The notes under the pieces were generated by a model, which did no database searches, was not told the origin of the DNA, and saw nothing but the letters and a program-made list of their open reading frames with translations. Both the position numbers and the translations under genes were made by a program. DNA of 64,000 bases from Rhizoctonia solani. Lineage: Eukaryota > Basidiomycota > Agaricomycetes > Cantharellales > Ceratobasidiaceae. Shown in pieces: positions 43,555-54,670 of the stretch. The stretch covers positions 124,001 through 188,000 of the forward strand of contig NC_057385.1 of assembly GCF_016906535.1 (NCBI RefSeq). The letters run 5' to 3'. Position 1 is the stretch's first letter. Each line of letters opens with the position of its first letter.

Positions 43555-44837
43555 ATGTCTTTCTCCCAAGATTATTACTGCTATCCCATCTTCACTTCCT
43601 ACAGGAATGATGTGCCCCTCACTCCTGAGCTAGGTATTATTGAAGCCAGCCATGTCCGTGATTTGTACTATGTCTATGCTAATTGCCACAATGACCACTA
43701 CTCCCCATACTCTGAGAATCATCCAGACCCCCTAGAACGTCGTATTCATGCCATGCCTGACATTGAGGTCTTCCTAATGGATGATGACCATCCCCCTCAA
43801 TGGTTCTTAGGCATTGACCTTACTCATGCATTGCACGGGGCCTACACCCATGCACTTTGTGTCTTTGGCAAAGCTGTCCAACCTGCTGGATGGAATTGTC
43901 GCAAGCCCTGGGCAAATTACGACTATGCAACTGAGCTTGTCAAGATTGGTTTTCTGTACATCCCGCGTCCCATTTGTTTCAAAGAGGACGTCTATCACTT
44001 CCCTGCCAATTCCTTCCACGAGCTCCAGCAACAAGTACATCACAACAACTTCTACGCGATTTGCCTCAATGCTCTGTCAATTATTATCACTGCTACTAAA
44101 CAGATGAAGTATAGTAACATAGCCCATGTTGGGTATATTTGCGGCTCCCCCGCCTGCGTTTCTGCGCATCGTTTTTGGTGCCGTTTACATGGTCACCCAG
44201 TAGTCGAACACTCCAAAGACGATCTGTCCGACGCAGGATTCCCTGTCAACGGATACAACGGCAACAACAAAGCACTGGGACCGATTACTCCGCCGCCTGA
44301 GAACGTTCCGCCGCCCCAGTTGGTGGACTTTGCGGAAGTCCCCTTCGACTACGCCGCCTGGGGACTTCCCCCTCGAGAATCTTCCAAGCAACCCGAAACG
44401 GCTTACCTGGGTTACCAGAACGGCGATTCGTTTACGGCTCCGGAATACGCCCTGTTGCACGCTGCCAACAAAGCAGGCGAATTCCCCGCTCCGGAGTACG
44501 CCCACAGCCACGAGTTTGACATTGCTGCCCTCACGCAGCAACTCTCATTGGTTGCCGTTGCGCAGAGCGTTGAATCCGTCTCCCCGGGTTCGGTAACGAC
44601 TTCGTCGCTTCTGTTTGGGAGTGGCCGGGAGAACCAAACCCCGTCGTCGACTTGGGACCACCTGAATGGCCCACCGTACCGCAGCAGCATACGCCGCCGT
44701 TCTCGTGGGAAGACCACTGGCACGAGGTTCACGCTCGCGACCTAGAGCTAGGCAACAACCAGGGCGTCGACATCGGCGGAGGGCTCGAAATCGACTCGGA
44801 ACATATCATTCGCCCCCTCTCCGTCGTCACTAGCTAA
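43555..44837 (+). CDS. C ORF3, unknown protein, probable single frameshift near 44583
   Basis: I do not recognise this protein. I start it at the ATG at 43555 (MSFSQDYYCYP), after the TATA box, although the frame is open from 43480. Residues 1 to about 190 are compact and aromatic-rich (SHVRDLYYVYANCHNDHYSP; WFLGIDLTHALHGAYTHALC; NYDYATELVKIGFLYIPRP). From about 195 on the DNA becomes CpG- and GC-rich and the protein becomes Pro/Glu-rich. The frame ends at 44745 in an unconvincing arginine-rich tail. The neighbouring frame continues sensibly (DFVASVWEWPGEPNPVVDLG) to TAG 44835-44837, so a 1-nt indel near 44575-44600 is likely. I see no signal peptide or membrane span, so it is not an obvious envelope protein. 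It sits between pol and the polypurine tract of C. Confidence 0.6.
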
Positions 44838-45291
44838 GCCAGCAACATGCCTTGCCTGTACATATTACATCTAAATGTTCTCCGCGTCTCAATTCCTGTA
44901 TTCTGCAACCATTAATGCTCTACTCGCGAATCTGACCGTTTTTGACTCGTCTAAATAATCGTCGCTAAGAATTCGACCCTTATTCGTGTGAACGTCCCAC
45001 CACACTTAGTACCGATCGATAGCCACGACTCGATAGATATCGATAGCACTTTTAACTAAGTCAAAAGCTTCAGATTTGACCTCGCACTTATTACAACAAG
45101 TAAATACCCGACACCAGCTGAATACTCCAAGCATATGACTAAGCCCTAAGCGCCCATGGCTCCGACACCTTAAGACTTAGCCATAAAAATTAAGGAATTT
45201 ATTTCCAATTGCAAGGAGTATAATGAATTAGCACCAAACCATTAATTAGGAAGCCATTTCTTGATAGGATAAGTCCAGATTGGGGGGGATA
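44838..45291 (+). other. C 3' untranslated region and polypurine tract
   Basis: The first part (to about 45060) is CpG-rich like ORF3 and contains repeated cgatag motifs (45013-45045). The sequence then returns to AT-rich, CpG-poor composition. ttgggggggatat at 45280-45291 is the polypurine tract before the 3' LTR. Confidence 0.7.
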
Positions 45292-46818
45292 TGTTATGGA
45301 TATGACATTTCCTCATTAATCTGTACTTATTTTATTAATTACACTAGTAATCTTACAGTAAAACAAATGAGATAAAGATGCGAACTAAGGTTTTCAAGGT
45401 CCCTCTATCCAATGGTGGCCTTTACAAAACCTATAAACCTCAGGAATACCCTCAATATGCGATGCCTTTCGCATATATGCTGTTTTCTCACTCATTTAAA
45501 TATATATAAATTCAGCTGAGTAGATAAACAGTAACAAGTAATATTTCTCTTGTTTGTAGTATTTATTATTCAAGATTCTATCTTGTGGCTACACCCAGAA
45601 ATATTCAGGGTCCCCCCTGTCGCATAGGCAAGTGCTCCGGCGCTTAATCAGCCCTTAAGCGCCGACGCACTAAATGCGCCTTTTCTCCACCACCCGGGCA
45701 TCCCACACTGCCGAATCGCTTGCGCTTAGGTGCGCCTGTTTGCGCGCTCCAGAACGCTGGGTCAAACTCCCCAAACGGACAATATTTGGCAGAGTTATGC
45801 CCCATTTACTGTAAGTACCCAATGCAGAAGTATCCTACCTTTGGGACTGTTTACTCCAAGGATGAAACACTTAGCCTTGGAACACCTAAGGACCCACACA
45901 GGTAAATACTGCCTTGGGGCAAACATTGCCTTGGGACAAATATTAGGAACTGTTGTTTGTTTACTATGTACCAAAGTATTGGCTCCCTCAAGTGTTTCAG
46001 TTGCCACATGTACCTCCTGTACCCCCTCTTGGTATCAATCATGTATATACCTGTTTGTGCGCCTTCTCAGGGTATAAAAGGACCCTGTGAAGACGCTTCT
46101 AATGCATCCATTTATCCACTCTTATATATTGACATATACACACAAGCCTTTAACAGCTTATCTGCGCATTTACTTTAGTGATTGACTCACTGTAAATAGC
46201 ATAGGAGGTTATTTGGCGCACTAAGACCATAGGCCAGTCCCAACAGACACAGGGTAACCTATTAGTGTACTTACTGCGACCCTGTGCCCCTTGACTGTCA
46301 CAGTTGTTGAGTTCAACATTGAGTATAGTGCAATGATACTGTAAGGATTGTTGTGATTGAGTGATAGTGTTTCAATCCACCATACCCCTTATATTGTAGA
46401 TAGCTTTATCTACAATATCTCTTAAATCCTAGATATATTTTAGGTAAACCCCATAAGTCTTAAGTCTTACTTAAGCATATATAAGTCCTATACTTATTAG
46501 GCAAATCCTATAAAGCCTGTACATTAGTCAGGTAACCCTCTTACTTAAGGTACTATCCTAGAGACCTTAAAGTATACATACCCTTAGTCACTTAGGCTTA
46601 AGTAACATTAGTCTAAGGTACTATACATAACCAACCACCTGCACTTCATAGTTGCTAGACTATTTGTTAGGAGTTGTTATTCCTGATAACCTAGCCTATA
46701 TTGTGCATATATTCTGTGCATATATTCTGACTCTTAATACTAATTCTTAGTTATTCTCATATACATTTTGTATATATAGTAATTCTTTCTTACTCCTGTA
46801 CTTACACAACTCTTAACA
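45292..46818 (+). repeat. C 3' LTR (1527 bp)
   Basis: Starts TGTTATGGATATG and ends CACAACTCTTAACA. The promoter TATA (gggtataaaagg) is at about 46070-46081. It includes GGCGCTTAATCAGCCCTTAAGCGCC, an imperfect palindrome around 45637-45663 that is shared by all C LTRs. Confidence 0.96.
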
Positions 46819-46892
46819 AAGGGGAACAGGGCAACAAGGTGGCAACAAGGTGGCGGTCACGTGCAGGCGTTATGGTGTTACAGACCTGGGTT

Positions 46893-47964
46893 CATAACAA
46901 TTTGGTGATCTGGAGGTAGTTGATTCCTCTCAAATCCAAGCACCCTTGGCACTTTGCCCAGTACACCTTCAACACCCACATAATACTGACATATGGATAT
47001 CTATCTCATATGACAAGGCAAGTGTTTGAGTTATATGTAGTGATTCCTTTTTACCTTGGACTGATTACTACTATGCCATTGATGTAGTTGGGTCTTGATA
47101 GTACTGAAGACAAACTAGGAGAGGGATTTGACAGAGATAATGATGTTTAATATTGGTACGTATTATCTATTAATTATCTATTAAAGCAAGGGAAGCCGTG
47201 GGAAAGCTGACTAACCTCAGTGACATTTTTGACAACAAATCAGGGTCCAGCGCAGCTTAAGCGCCAAGCCAGCCTGGCAGCCAGGGGGGATCCAACATGG
47301 ACACAAAGCATTATATTAGTGTATATAATGTACACAGCAGTCAAATAAAGAGAAAAGCTGATATTAAGGAAGCCTATAAGTTAGTATAAATATACATTAC
47401 TCAGTAAATAATAGTGTTAAGCACAATGCAAGACAAAAAGAGAGGAAAACGAAATGAAGTAGCTCTATCTCAGCCAATACCTTGCCGATTTGAACGCTCT
47501 TATGCTCATTCGGATGCAGGAGACGATGCGAAAAACATTTATTAAGACCCCTAAGCGTAACAACTGCAGGAGAAAGCTACTACATGTTGGTTGCAAATTC
47601 AGGTACACTTGATTAGTCATTGCATTACTGTGTTATAATTAAACAGTTCTTGGGTCTTTTGCACCCAGGGGCACAGTCCATAAATACTCAGGTATACCTT
47701 TGTGGAGAGAAAGAACAAAGCCAATTACAGCAGAAGCTGATCAAAACTGCAACTATTTTATAACCCCCAAATAAGATCAAGAAGGACAGTGGGTGACTAC
47801 ATCAGTGGGAAGGGTTTCCCCATGTAGAAAGGTGTCTCTACATAGAGCTATCTAGAACTAGGTAGAACTAGGTATATGCAGGATCTCCCTATGTGAGCAA
47901 GATGATTTTTGAGTAAGGTTTTGTTTATTGAACTTTTTTATCCACCATATACAGAAAGCACCCA
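46893..47964. other. unassigned sequence, no gene
   Basis: Begins with a TGG-type primer-site look-alike (46895-46906) after a possible LTR end. It then runs AT-rich without a convincing frame. taagcgccaagcc occurs at about 47265. It could be the decayed internal region of element F. Confidence 0.35.
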
Positions 47965-48525
47965 TGTTGTATGCCAACTGTAAGGTTGGGTACACGCTGG
48001 TGGGCAGGCGCTTAAGGCCATACTAGACACTGCAAGATCTAATCTAAGGCTATACTACTGTACTCTAAGTTGCGTAAGGCAATGGCTAACTAACTACTGG
48101 CAAGGCAAAGGGGCCTTAGGCCTGGGAGGTGTGGTAGGTCTATTAAGTGGGGTGAGTTGTGTTACTACTGAGGTCCAGCTACTTAGCTGGCTTCTGAGAC
48201 CTGTCTTGGATGTGAGACAAGGTAAAATCAACTTGGGGTCTCCAAGCAATTTTCCTGCTGTTTATATAGACAAAAGGGAACTATCTACATGATCTGTGTC
48301 TGTGTGAAAAGAAGAGTATGTATGAAATGGGAAGTGTGCTGTGGGCTGCGCAGAAGTGTGGATTTCTCCTAAACACCCTTGGCACAGCATCTTGGCATGG
48401 CATCTTGGCATAATAAGTGCCAAGATCATGTGATTGAAAAACAAAGGATAAAGAGTCCATAAAAAATACTAAAAATAGTAGAAAAATCCAGAGGTTCCAA
48501 TGGTATAATTTGTGAGAGTGTAACA
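47965..48525 (-). repeat. family B solo LTR, TSD accca
   Basis: This 561-bp LTR starts TGTTGTATGCC and ends GAGAGTGTAACA. TSD accca is at 47960-47964 and 48526-48530. It has lost most CpGs. Confidence 0.93.
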
Positions 48526-48789
48526 ACCCAATTTCCAATTTGACCAACTTCCTAATCTTGCCACCCAAATGTAATCCCTTGCTCACTCAGCAGACTAAAT
48601 AATATAAAATACCCTTAAGTGGGATGTGACCATGCTTCAGAGGGGGAAAGGCACCTAAACAGGGAATTAGGGGGACTTAGAGGTTGCAGAAGTGACAAAG
48701 TCATGTGACCTACCATGTGACCCCTTCCACATAGCTCTACATAGAGTCTACATGAAATGCTTATATGCTCTATATAAGAGGGGTGTCTA

Positions 48790-49351
48790 TGTCGTACACC
48801 GCTGTAAGGTGGGTACACGCTGATGGGAGCGGGCGCTCAAGGCCGTACTACTACACTGGCTTATGTAAGTCAACTATCTAAGGCTATACTAATAGCGCTT
48901 AAGGCGCTCTACTTCTATCTACTGGTGACAATGGGGCCTGAGGCCTGGAGGTGTGGTAGGTTAAGTAAGGGGGTGAGTGCTACTGTTACTACTAGGGGCC
49001 GGCTACTTAGCTGGCTGGCTACCTTCTCTAATGTGTAAGAGGCAAGGTAAAATTGACTTGGTGTTTCCAAGCGATTTTCCTGCTGTATATATAGACAAGG
49101 CGCACTATCTACATGGTCTGTGCGCGTGGGAGAAAGAAGTATAGAGGACAAATGAGAAGCGTGCTGCGGGCTGCGCAGAAGCATGGATTTCTCCTTAAGC
49201 GCCCTTGGCACGGCAACTCGGCGCGGCATCTCGGCAAAATAAGCGCCAAGGTCACGTGATTGAAAAACAAGAGATATAATGTTCGTAAAAAATAGTAAAA
49301 ATAACAGAAAAATCGTCCGATTCTGATGGTATAGCTAAGGAGGTTATAACA
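48790..49351 (-). repeat. B3 left LTR (3' LTR in sense)
   Basis: Starts TGTCGTACACC and ends GGAGGTTATAACA. GTAAAATTGACTTG at 49047-49060 is identical to the B3 primer site in sense. Confidence 0.96.
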
Positions 49352-49362
49352 TTGCCCCCCCC

Positions 49363-51627
49363 TTAAAGGCTCTTGGCAGAGTCACAAGCCTTTTTCAGTT
49401 GTGACTTGTTGAAGCGTTGAATCTCCTCTTGACTGTTTTCCAGGAGTTCTTCTGGTTCCCAGGAGTTGTCTTCCGGACCATATCCCTTCCATTTTATTAG
49501 GTAAAACCATTTTCCCCATTGTCGCTTGGAGTCAATGATTTGTTTGACTTTGTACTCCTCTTCCCCTTCTATGGTTTCAGGAGGGGGTCTTTCTGGAAAG
49601 GGCTGACTGGGGGATTTGTGTACTTTGGACAGCAACCCTACATAGAACACATTGTGGATTTTCAGGGTGTCTGGGAGTCTCAGGCGGTAGGCGTGGCTTG
49701 ATACTTTTTCTGTGACTTTGAACGGACCTAGTTGCTTGGGATCCAGCTTGTTAGAGTTTGTCCTAAGTACCACGTTTTTTCCATCAAGCCATACTTTCTT
49801 GCCCACGGAGTATTCTGGTATTATCCCTTTTGGTCTTGCCATGCGTTCCTTGGTCATTCTGAGTGCTGACTCTGCCTCCTGCCATTCCTGGGCCAGGGTA
49901 TTGGCTACAAGGTCTGCTTCTGGTACGTTGGCCGGTACGGTTGATGGGTTCATTATGGGATTCCTTCCATAAACCAGTTCAAAGGGGGTTTTTCCGGTTG
50001 CAGCGTGTTTTGCATTGTTGTACGCATACTCCGCAAGTGGCAACCATTTTGCCCAATCCGAGTGATCTGCTGCTACGTAAGATCTTAGGTAGAACTCGAT
50101 GAACTGGTTGACGCGCTTGGTTTGTCCGTCTGATTCTGGGTGATAAGCCAAGGAGAAGGATGGTTGGATCCCCAGCCTTTGGTACAGGGCTCTGAGGAAT
50201 TTCCCAGTAAACGTTGTCCCTTGGTCTGATATGGTTCTAACAGGGAGTCCGTGGAGTTTCCAAATATGGGTGACAAAGAGATTAGCCAATCCTTTAGCTG
50301 ACACCTTTTTTGAGGTTGGAATGAAGTGGCCAAATTTGGAAAATGAATCTATGACCACCAGTATTGCATCATATCCTTCTGACTTGGGGAAGCCTGTGAT
50401 AAAGTCGTATGAGATGGTATGGAATGGAAAGGGGGGAACTTCTAAGGGTTTCAAGGCTATGACTGGGTTGTGAGCGCGGCGATTGGCTTGGCAGGTGGGG
50501 CAACATTCTACCCATTCCTTGGCTGATGACTTCATGCCTGGCCACCAGTAGTTTTGGCTGAGGAGTTCCAATGTTCTCTGTTGCCCTGGGTGACCCGCCA
50601 GCGGGGAGTCATGGAATTCCTTAAGTAACCAACCCTTTAGAGGTTCTGAGTCCAGCACTACCAATTTTCCGCAATACCATAGGAGGTCTTCCTCCCAGTC
50701 ATAATCCCAATAGGCCTTCCGGATGGAGGGAGGCGCATTATCCGCATCTTCTGTCAGGAATTGGATGATCTGGTCCAGGGAAGGGTCTTCCCTTAGCTTG
50801 GAACGTATTTCTGTGACGATATCAAGTTCCTCTTCCGATGTGTTTGCAAATACTTCTTCTGGGAGCATGACTTCTGGTTCTTTTGGCTCATCTGTGTAGT
50901 CCAATCTTCTGGATAGGGCATCTGGTTTCCCTGACTGTTTTCCTGGGCAATAATGGATCTTGAAATTAAAATTGCTCAGGAAGATGCGCCAACAAGCGTG
51001 TCTGCAATTGAAGGTTTGTGCCTGCATCCAGTATTCCAGATTCCAATGATCAGTGAACACCTGAATGGGTCTACCCGTTGCTTCTAAGAAGATCCGCCAT
51101 TCCTCCAGTGCTTTGATGATTGCCAATAATTCCTTATTGTGTGTGTCATAATTAGCTTTGGCGCCAGAGAAGGACTTGGACATGTATGCAACTGGATGAA
51201 GCCAATTGTCTAGGCCTTGTTGACTGAGTATAGCTCCCATTGCTACCCCTGATGCGTCTGTTTCAAGGTAATAGGGTAGATCCGGGTTGGAATGGACAAG
51301 AACCGGTGATTGGATGACAAGAAGTTTCAGTTCCTGGAATGCTGCTTCCTCTTGGTTACCCCATGACCAAGGGGTTTCCTTTTTTGTGAGATTATGCAGA
51401 GGGCGCGCAACAGAGCTGAAGTTGGGGATGAACCGGCGGAGGTAATTGACAAACCCTAGGAAGGCCTGGACCTGTTTAACCGTCTTGGGCTGCGGCCATG
51501 ACGTAACTGCCTCAATCTTTTTCTGGTCCATGGAGAAGCCGGCAGGTGATATGACAATACCCAAGTAATCTACCGTATTGACGTGAAAGTGGCACTTAGA
51601 CAGCTTGCAGAACAGTTGGTTCTTCAT
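49363..51627 (-). CDS. B3 pol, second part: RT end, RNase H, integrase, chromodomain
   Basis: A 754-residue frame after the stop at 51631. RT thumb (KNQLFCKLSKCHFHVNTVDYLGI), RNase H (YLETDASGVAMGAIL), integrase zinc domain (GHPGQQRTLELLSQNYWWPG, CPTCQANR), core (ISYDFITGFP; TISDQGTTFTGKF; YHPESDGQTKRVNQ) and chromodomain (EYKVKQIIDSKRQ to IKWKGYGPEDNSWEPEE). The third catalytic position reads Lys in QTKRVNQ, where B1 has Glu in QTERVNQ; GAG to AAG would inactivate integrase. Confidence 0.9.
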   Translation of the reverse strand: MKNQLFCKLSKCHFHVNTVDYLGIVISPAGFSMDQKKIEAVTSWPQPKTVKQVQAFLGFVNYLRRFIPNFSSVARPLHNLTKKETPWSWGNQEEAAFQELKLLVIQSPVLVHSNPDLPYYLETDASGVAMGAILSQQGLDNWLHPVAYMSKSFSGAKANYDTHNKELLAIIKALEEWRIFLEATGRPIQVFTDHWNLEYWMQAQTFNCRHACWRIFLSNFNFKIHYCPGKQSGKPDALSRRLDYTDEPKEPEVMLPEEVFANTSEEELDIVTEIRSKLREDPSLDQIIQFLTEDADNAPPSIRKAYWDYDWEEDLLWYCGKLVVLDSEPLKGWLLKEFHDSPLAGHPGQQRTLELLSQNYWWPGMKSSAKEWVECCPTCQANRRAHNPVIALKPLEVPPFPFHTISYDFITGFPKSEGYDAILVVIDSFSKFGHFIPTSKKVSAKGLANLFVTHIWKLHGLPVRTISDQGTTFTGKFLRALYQRLGIQPSFSLAYHPESDGQTKRVNQFIEFYLRSYVAADHSDWAKWLPLAEYAYNNAKHAATGKTPFELVYGRNPIMNPSTVPANVPEADLVANTLAQEWQEAESALRMTKERMARPKGIIPEYSVGKKVWLDGKNVVLRTNSNKLDPKQLGPFKVTEKVSSHAYRLRLPDTLKIHNVFYVGLLSKVHKSPSQPFPERPPPETIEGEEEYKVKQIIDSKRQWGKWFYLIKWKGYGPEDNSWEPEELLENSQEEIQRFNKSQLKKACDSAKSL

Positions 51628-51630
51628 TAG

Positions 51631-52788
51631 TCAAGACAGAACCTCCGTGACATGAGCTGGGTGGTCTTCTGGTTTTTCAGAGAAGATAAGGATGTTGTCC
51701 AGATAGATAACCACGGTTACGTTGATCAGGTCCCTGAATAGATTGTTCATGAAATGCTGGAAGGCGGCTGGGGCGTTAGTGAGGCCAAAAGGCATGACCA
51801 GATACTCAAACAGCCCGTATTTAGTCCTGAACGCTGTCTTCCATTCATCCCCTTCCTTAATCCTGACATTATTGTAACCCCAGCGTAAGTCAAGTTTTGT
51901 AAATATTTTGGCATATCTTAACTTTGCCATGAGGTCATCCTGTCTTGGGAGCGGGTATACGTTTCTGTGGGTTACGTCATTGAGTTTCCGGTAATCCACA
52001 ACCAGCCTAAGAGATCCATCTGCCTTTTTGACAAACATGACCGGGGCGCCTGTTGAGGAAGTACTAGGGCGGATCTTGCCTGTGGCTAACTCTTCATTGA
52101 TGTGTTGCTTGAGCGCCTTGGATTCTGCATCAGTCATGCCATATATGGGGCCAGGGGTCAGTTTGGCATCCGGAATAAGGTCTATAGAGATGTCGTACTC
52201 CCTATGTGGAGGGAGGACCTTAAATTCTTCCTTGCCAAAGACTTTAGCAAACTCATGGTACTGAGGGGGAAGGTCTGCCAAAAGATCTGAGTCCGCTTCT
52301 TCCTTGGAGGCAATCTGAATTTGTTTGGGGAATGTGACTAGTCCCTGTTGCCAATCAATCAGAGGAGCTTCTGCCGTTAACCATGTCATGCCTAGGATTG
52401 CCGGGGTGTTGCCGATGGGGCAAACAAGAAATGGGATAGTGTGGGGGTGGCCATTGGCCGAGACCGCAAGTTGAACCTGGTGCCAGATGCAACCAGTCTG
52501 GGAAATAGTACCATCTAACATTCTCACAACTCGTGGATTTTCGAGTTGGGTTTTTGGGATTTTATATTTTTCCACAATTGAGGGGGAGATGAAGTTCAAT
52601 GTGGCTCCTGAGTCAATGAGGGTTTTCAGAGGGTCTGCCGGGTAGTTGTTCATGTGCAAATTGATGTGGAGAAGGGGTTTTTTATTTGAATCCAAGGCCA
52701 CAGATACAAACTCAATACAAGATACATCATGAACATCTATTTTAGGGCTCAAGGGTTTGGCAGCTTTCCTTGGCCCTATTCTTTTCCC
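51631..52788 (-). CDS. B3 pol, first part: protease and RT
   Basis: Opens at the slippery site 52782-52788; there is no ATG in the B1 position. Protease [16 protein letters not shown] with [56 protein letters not shown], and [10 protein letters not shown] where YLDD is expected. The second Asp of the RT active site is therefore Asn. It ends at TGA 51631-51633, where B1 has Arg (EVLSRLMKN), consistent with CGA to TGA. Confidence 0.9.
   Translation of the reverse strand, partial: GKRIGPRKAAKPLSPKIDVHDVSCIEFVSVALDSNKKPLLHINLHMNNYPADPLKTLIDSGATLNFISPSIVEKYKIPKTQLENPRVVRMLDGTISQTGCIWHQVQLAVSANGHPHTIPFLVCPIGNTPAILGMTWLTAEAPLIDWQQGLVTFPKQIQIASKEEADSDLLADLPPQYHEFAKVFGKEEFKVLPPHREYDISIDLIPDAKLTPGPIYGMTDAESKALKQHINEELATGKIRPSTSSTGAPVMFVKKADGSLRLVVDYRKLNDVTHRNVYPLPRQDDLMAKLRYAKIFTKLDLRWGYNNVRIKEGDEWKTAFRTKYGLFEYLVMPFGLTNAPAAFQHFMNNLFRDLINVTVVIYLDNILIFSEKPEDHPAHVTEVLS
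52744..52788 (-). promoter_or_regulatory. predicted -1 frameshift signal of B3
   Basis: In sense GGGAAAA (52782-52788) is followed after 4 nt by a hairpin: AGGGC-CAAGG pairs with CCUUG-a-GCCCU, ten pairs with one bulged A and a 13-nt loop. The gag stop TAG lies in the 5' arm. Confidence 0.7.
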
Positions 52789-53965
52789 GGCTCCTCTTCT
52801 GCTACTTTAGCCACTTCCTTGATCGTGGCCTTCCATCCGTTGGGGCATTGTTTGATACCGTGCCCTTTTTGGCCGCACTTGACACACAGGCCCGACGCGC
52901 GGCAACGGTCCCTTTCTTCTGGTGTAACATAGTTAGGGTCTTTGGATAGGCGGACCCTTGTTGTTGTGGTGGAGGTAGATGTGGTCGCAGAGACCAGGGA
53001 TTTGGTAGGGGCTTTCTTGGGTTGGTTCTCCTTGTTTTCCCAACGAATGTTGTCAATTTTGATTGAGGCAGCAAATATAGCCTCAAGATCATTGTCCGGG
53101 ATATTGTCTTTAGTGGACAGGAGTTCTTTCACCTTCCAGTGAAGACCGCGCGTAAACTGGGCAATGTACGCCTCAGTATTCCAATCAAGTTCTGCCATAA
53201 GATTGCGGAACTTGGTGACGTACTCAGACGTGGTGGTTGTCTGAGTGAGCGCTGCAATCTTCCTGGCCGCGGCCCTTTTGGCATCTGGGTTGGCAAATGC
53301 TTCTTTGAATTTGGCAGTTAAAGCCGGGATGGTGGTAGGAGGGTTACCCTTGCCCTTGATGATGGTCCCTATGATAGGGAGAGCCCAGTCGGCAGCCTTA
53401 TCAGTCATGTGGTAAAGAATCCACACGACCATTTGTTCTTCTTCATTGAATTGGTCTCAATGAAGCGCGACCCACAGTAGCATGCGGTCTAGCCACTGGG
53501 TTGCCTTCTTTCCCCTAGAGTCTCCTTTGTAAGGGTCAGGGAGCTCCATTTTGGGTTGTTTTACGCTGGACCCTGCGTTGAATGGGGTAAGGGAGCTGAG
53601 GCTCCGTTTAGGCGTGTCGCAAGGCTCTTTTTTGGGGGCTTGCCTGGGTTCTTCCTCCTCTTCTGAATCAAAGCCCGTTCCTCTTGATGGGCGGAAAGGG
53701 GCCTTGAGTCCAGGCCTAACCGTTCCTGGAGTGTGCGCTTCTCCCCTGTATGAGTGGGGGGAGTGACAGGCCCAGCCAATGGGCCAGGCTGAGCTTGGGT
53801 TCCTTGGTCCTTGTCGCCAAGTAGGTCGGCGGTCTCCTTGCATATGGCCTTAAGCTCAGTGAGCTGCTGGCCTTGTGATCTGATTTGGTCCTGGAGGGAC
53901 CCAACTGTGGCTGTGAGGGCTGTGACAGCCTCGAGGAGAGTGGCAATGGACGGCTCCGGTTCCAT
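52776..53965 (-). pseudogene. B3 gag, one frameshift and one stop
   Basis: ATG at 53965 (MEPEPSIATLL), matching B1. Coiled coil, then a 1-nt loss in the C run near 53742 (B1 has one more C) shifts the frame. The Gag core resumes, stops at TGA 53457-53459 (WVALH-stop where B1 has WVALHRDQF) and continues from 53456 to 52776 with the knuckle CVKCGQKGHGIKQC. It ends PGKE-TAG at 52776-52778. Confidence 0.88.
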
Positions 53966-54484
53966 CCTTGGCAAGTCTCGCGAAGTGGGAGATGTGCTGC
54001 GAGAGGGCGGTTGGGAGTGGGTTGGAATGGAACGACGGGAGGAACGGCTAGAGGGACGGGAGTATGGGTGTGGGACGCCAGAGCGTGTGGAGGGAATATT
54101 GGAAACGGCGTGGGGGGATTGGTGCCTATATCAGGACTTATGGGCGGTTTTTGTGTAGTATGTGGGCGCTAAACCTTTGCGTCAAGCACCTAGCGTTGGA
54201 TAGTCCCTACAACAAATCAACAGATCTGGCAATTGTGATATGAGCGGGTTTTCTACAAGCGGGTGTTTCAGCTGACTAAGGTCGCTAACTACTGTGTTCC
54301 GGCAAAACACGTGGTATGCAGGGGATTAGAGTCCTTCTGCCTTATAGCAATTTGGTACTACGTGAGGGTGGGGGGTTTTTGATTATTCTACCCCGCAAAG
54401 TGGCCCTGATCACGTGATTTCCCTTGTGCTAGTACAGGGGATCTTCTCCTTGTTGAACAGGCCTACAACAAGTCAATTTTACAA
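53966..54484 (-). other. B3 leader and self-complementary primer site
   Basis: Leader blocks shared with A1, A2 and B1. At 54469-54482 the plus strand reads CAAGTCAATTTTAC, two bases from the LTR. In sense this is GTAAAATTGACTTG, complementary to the LTR stretch just below TATA. Confidence 0.72.
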
Positions 54485-54670
54485 TGTCATACACCACTGT
54501 AAGGTGGGTACACGCTGATGGGAGCGGGCGCTTAAGGCCGTACTACTACACTGGCTTATGTAAGTCAACTATCTAAGGCTATACTAATAGCGCTTAAGGC
54601 GCTCTACTTCTATCTACTGGTGACAATGGGGCCTGAGGCCTGGAGGTGTGGTAGGTTAAGTAAGGGGGTG

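Larger units (their letters stand above)
26998..46818 (+). mobile_element. gypsy element C, complete, TSD aaggg, with captured-looking ORF
   Basis: TSD aaggg is at 26993-26997 and 46819-46823. The 5' LTR is 26998-34770 (split by B1; 1523 bp of its own) and the 3' LTR is 45292-46818 (1527 bp). The internal region holds a TGG-type primer site, a 1661-residue Gag-protease, RT, RNase H, integrase, a chromodomain-like tail and an extra ORF before the polypurine tract. The two LTRs differ at only about a dozen places, so it is a recent insertion. pol is disrupted by frameshifts. Confidence 0.95.
26460..46892 (+). repeat. possible LTR and primer site of another element (F), split by element C
   Basis: Before element C, 26460 onward starts TGTTAGAC and contains a TATA-like gcttatatacataag near 26639. 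After element C the sequence runs to ttcataaca at 46892 and is followed by atttggtgatctgg, which looks like an LTR end plus a TGG-type primer site. Together they give about 600 bp with TGTTA/TAACA ends. No second LTR or TSD was found, so this is tentative. Confidence 0.35.

Noticed and set aside
43555..44837. ORF3 of element C as an envelope gene
   Set aside because: It is in the env position, but I see no signal peptide, no transmembrane segment and no furin-like site. It has no support beyond position.
45730..46077. 115-residue frame in the C LTR, also present at 24173-24520 (minus) and partly at 27434-27721
   Set aside because: The three copies are nearly identical LTRs, so a shared open frame is expected by descent. 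It shows no domain and crosses the promoter region.
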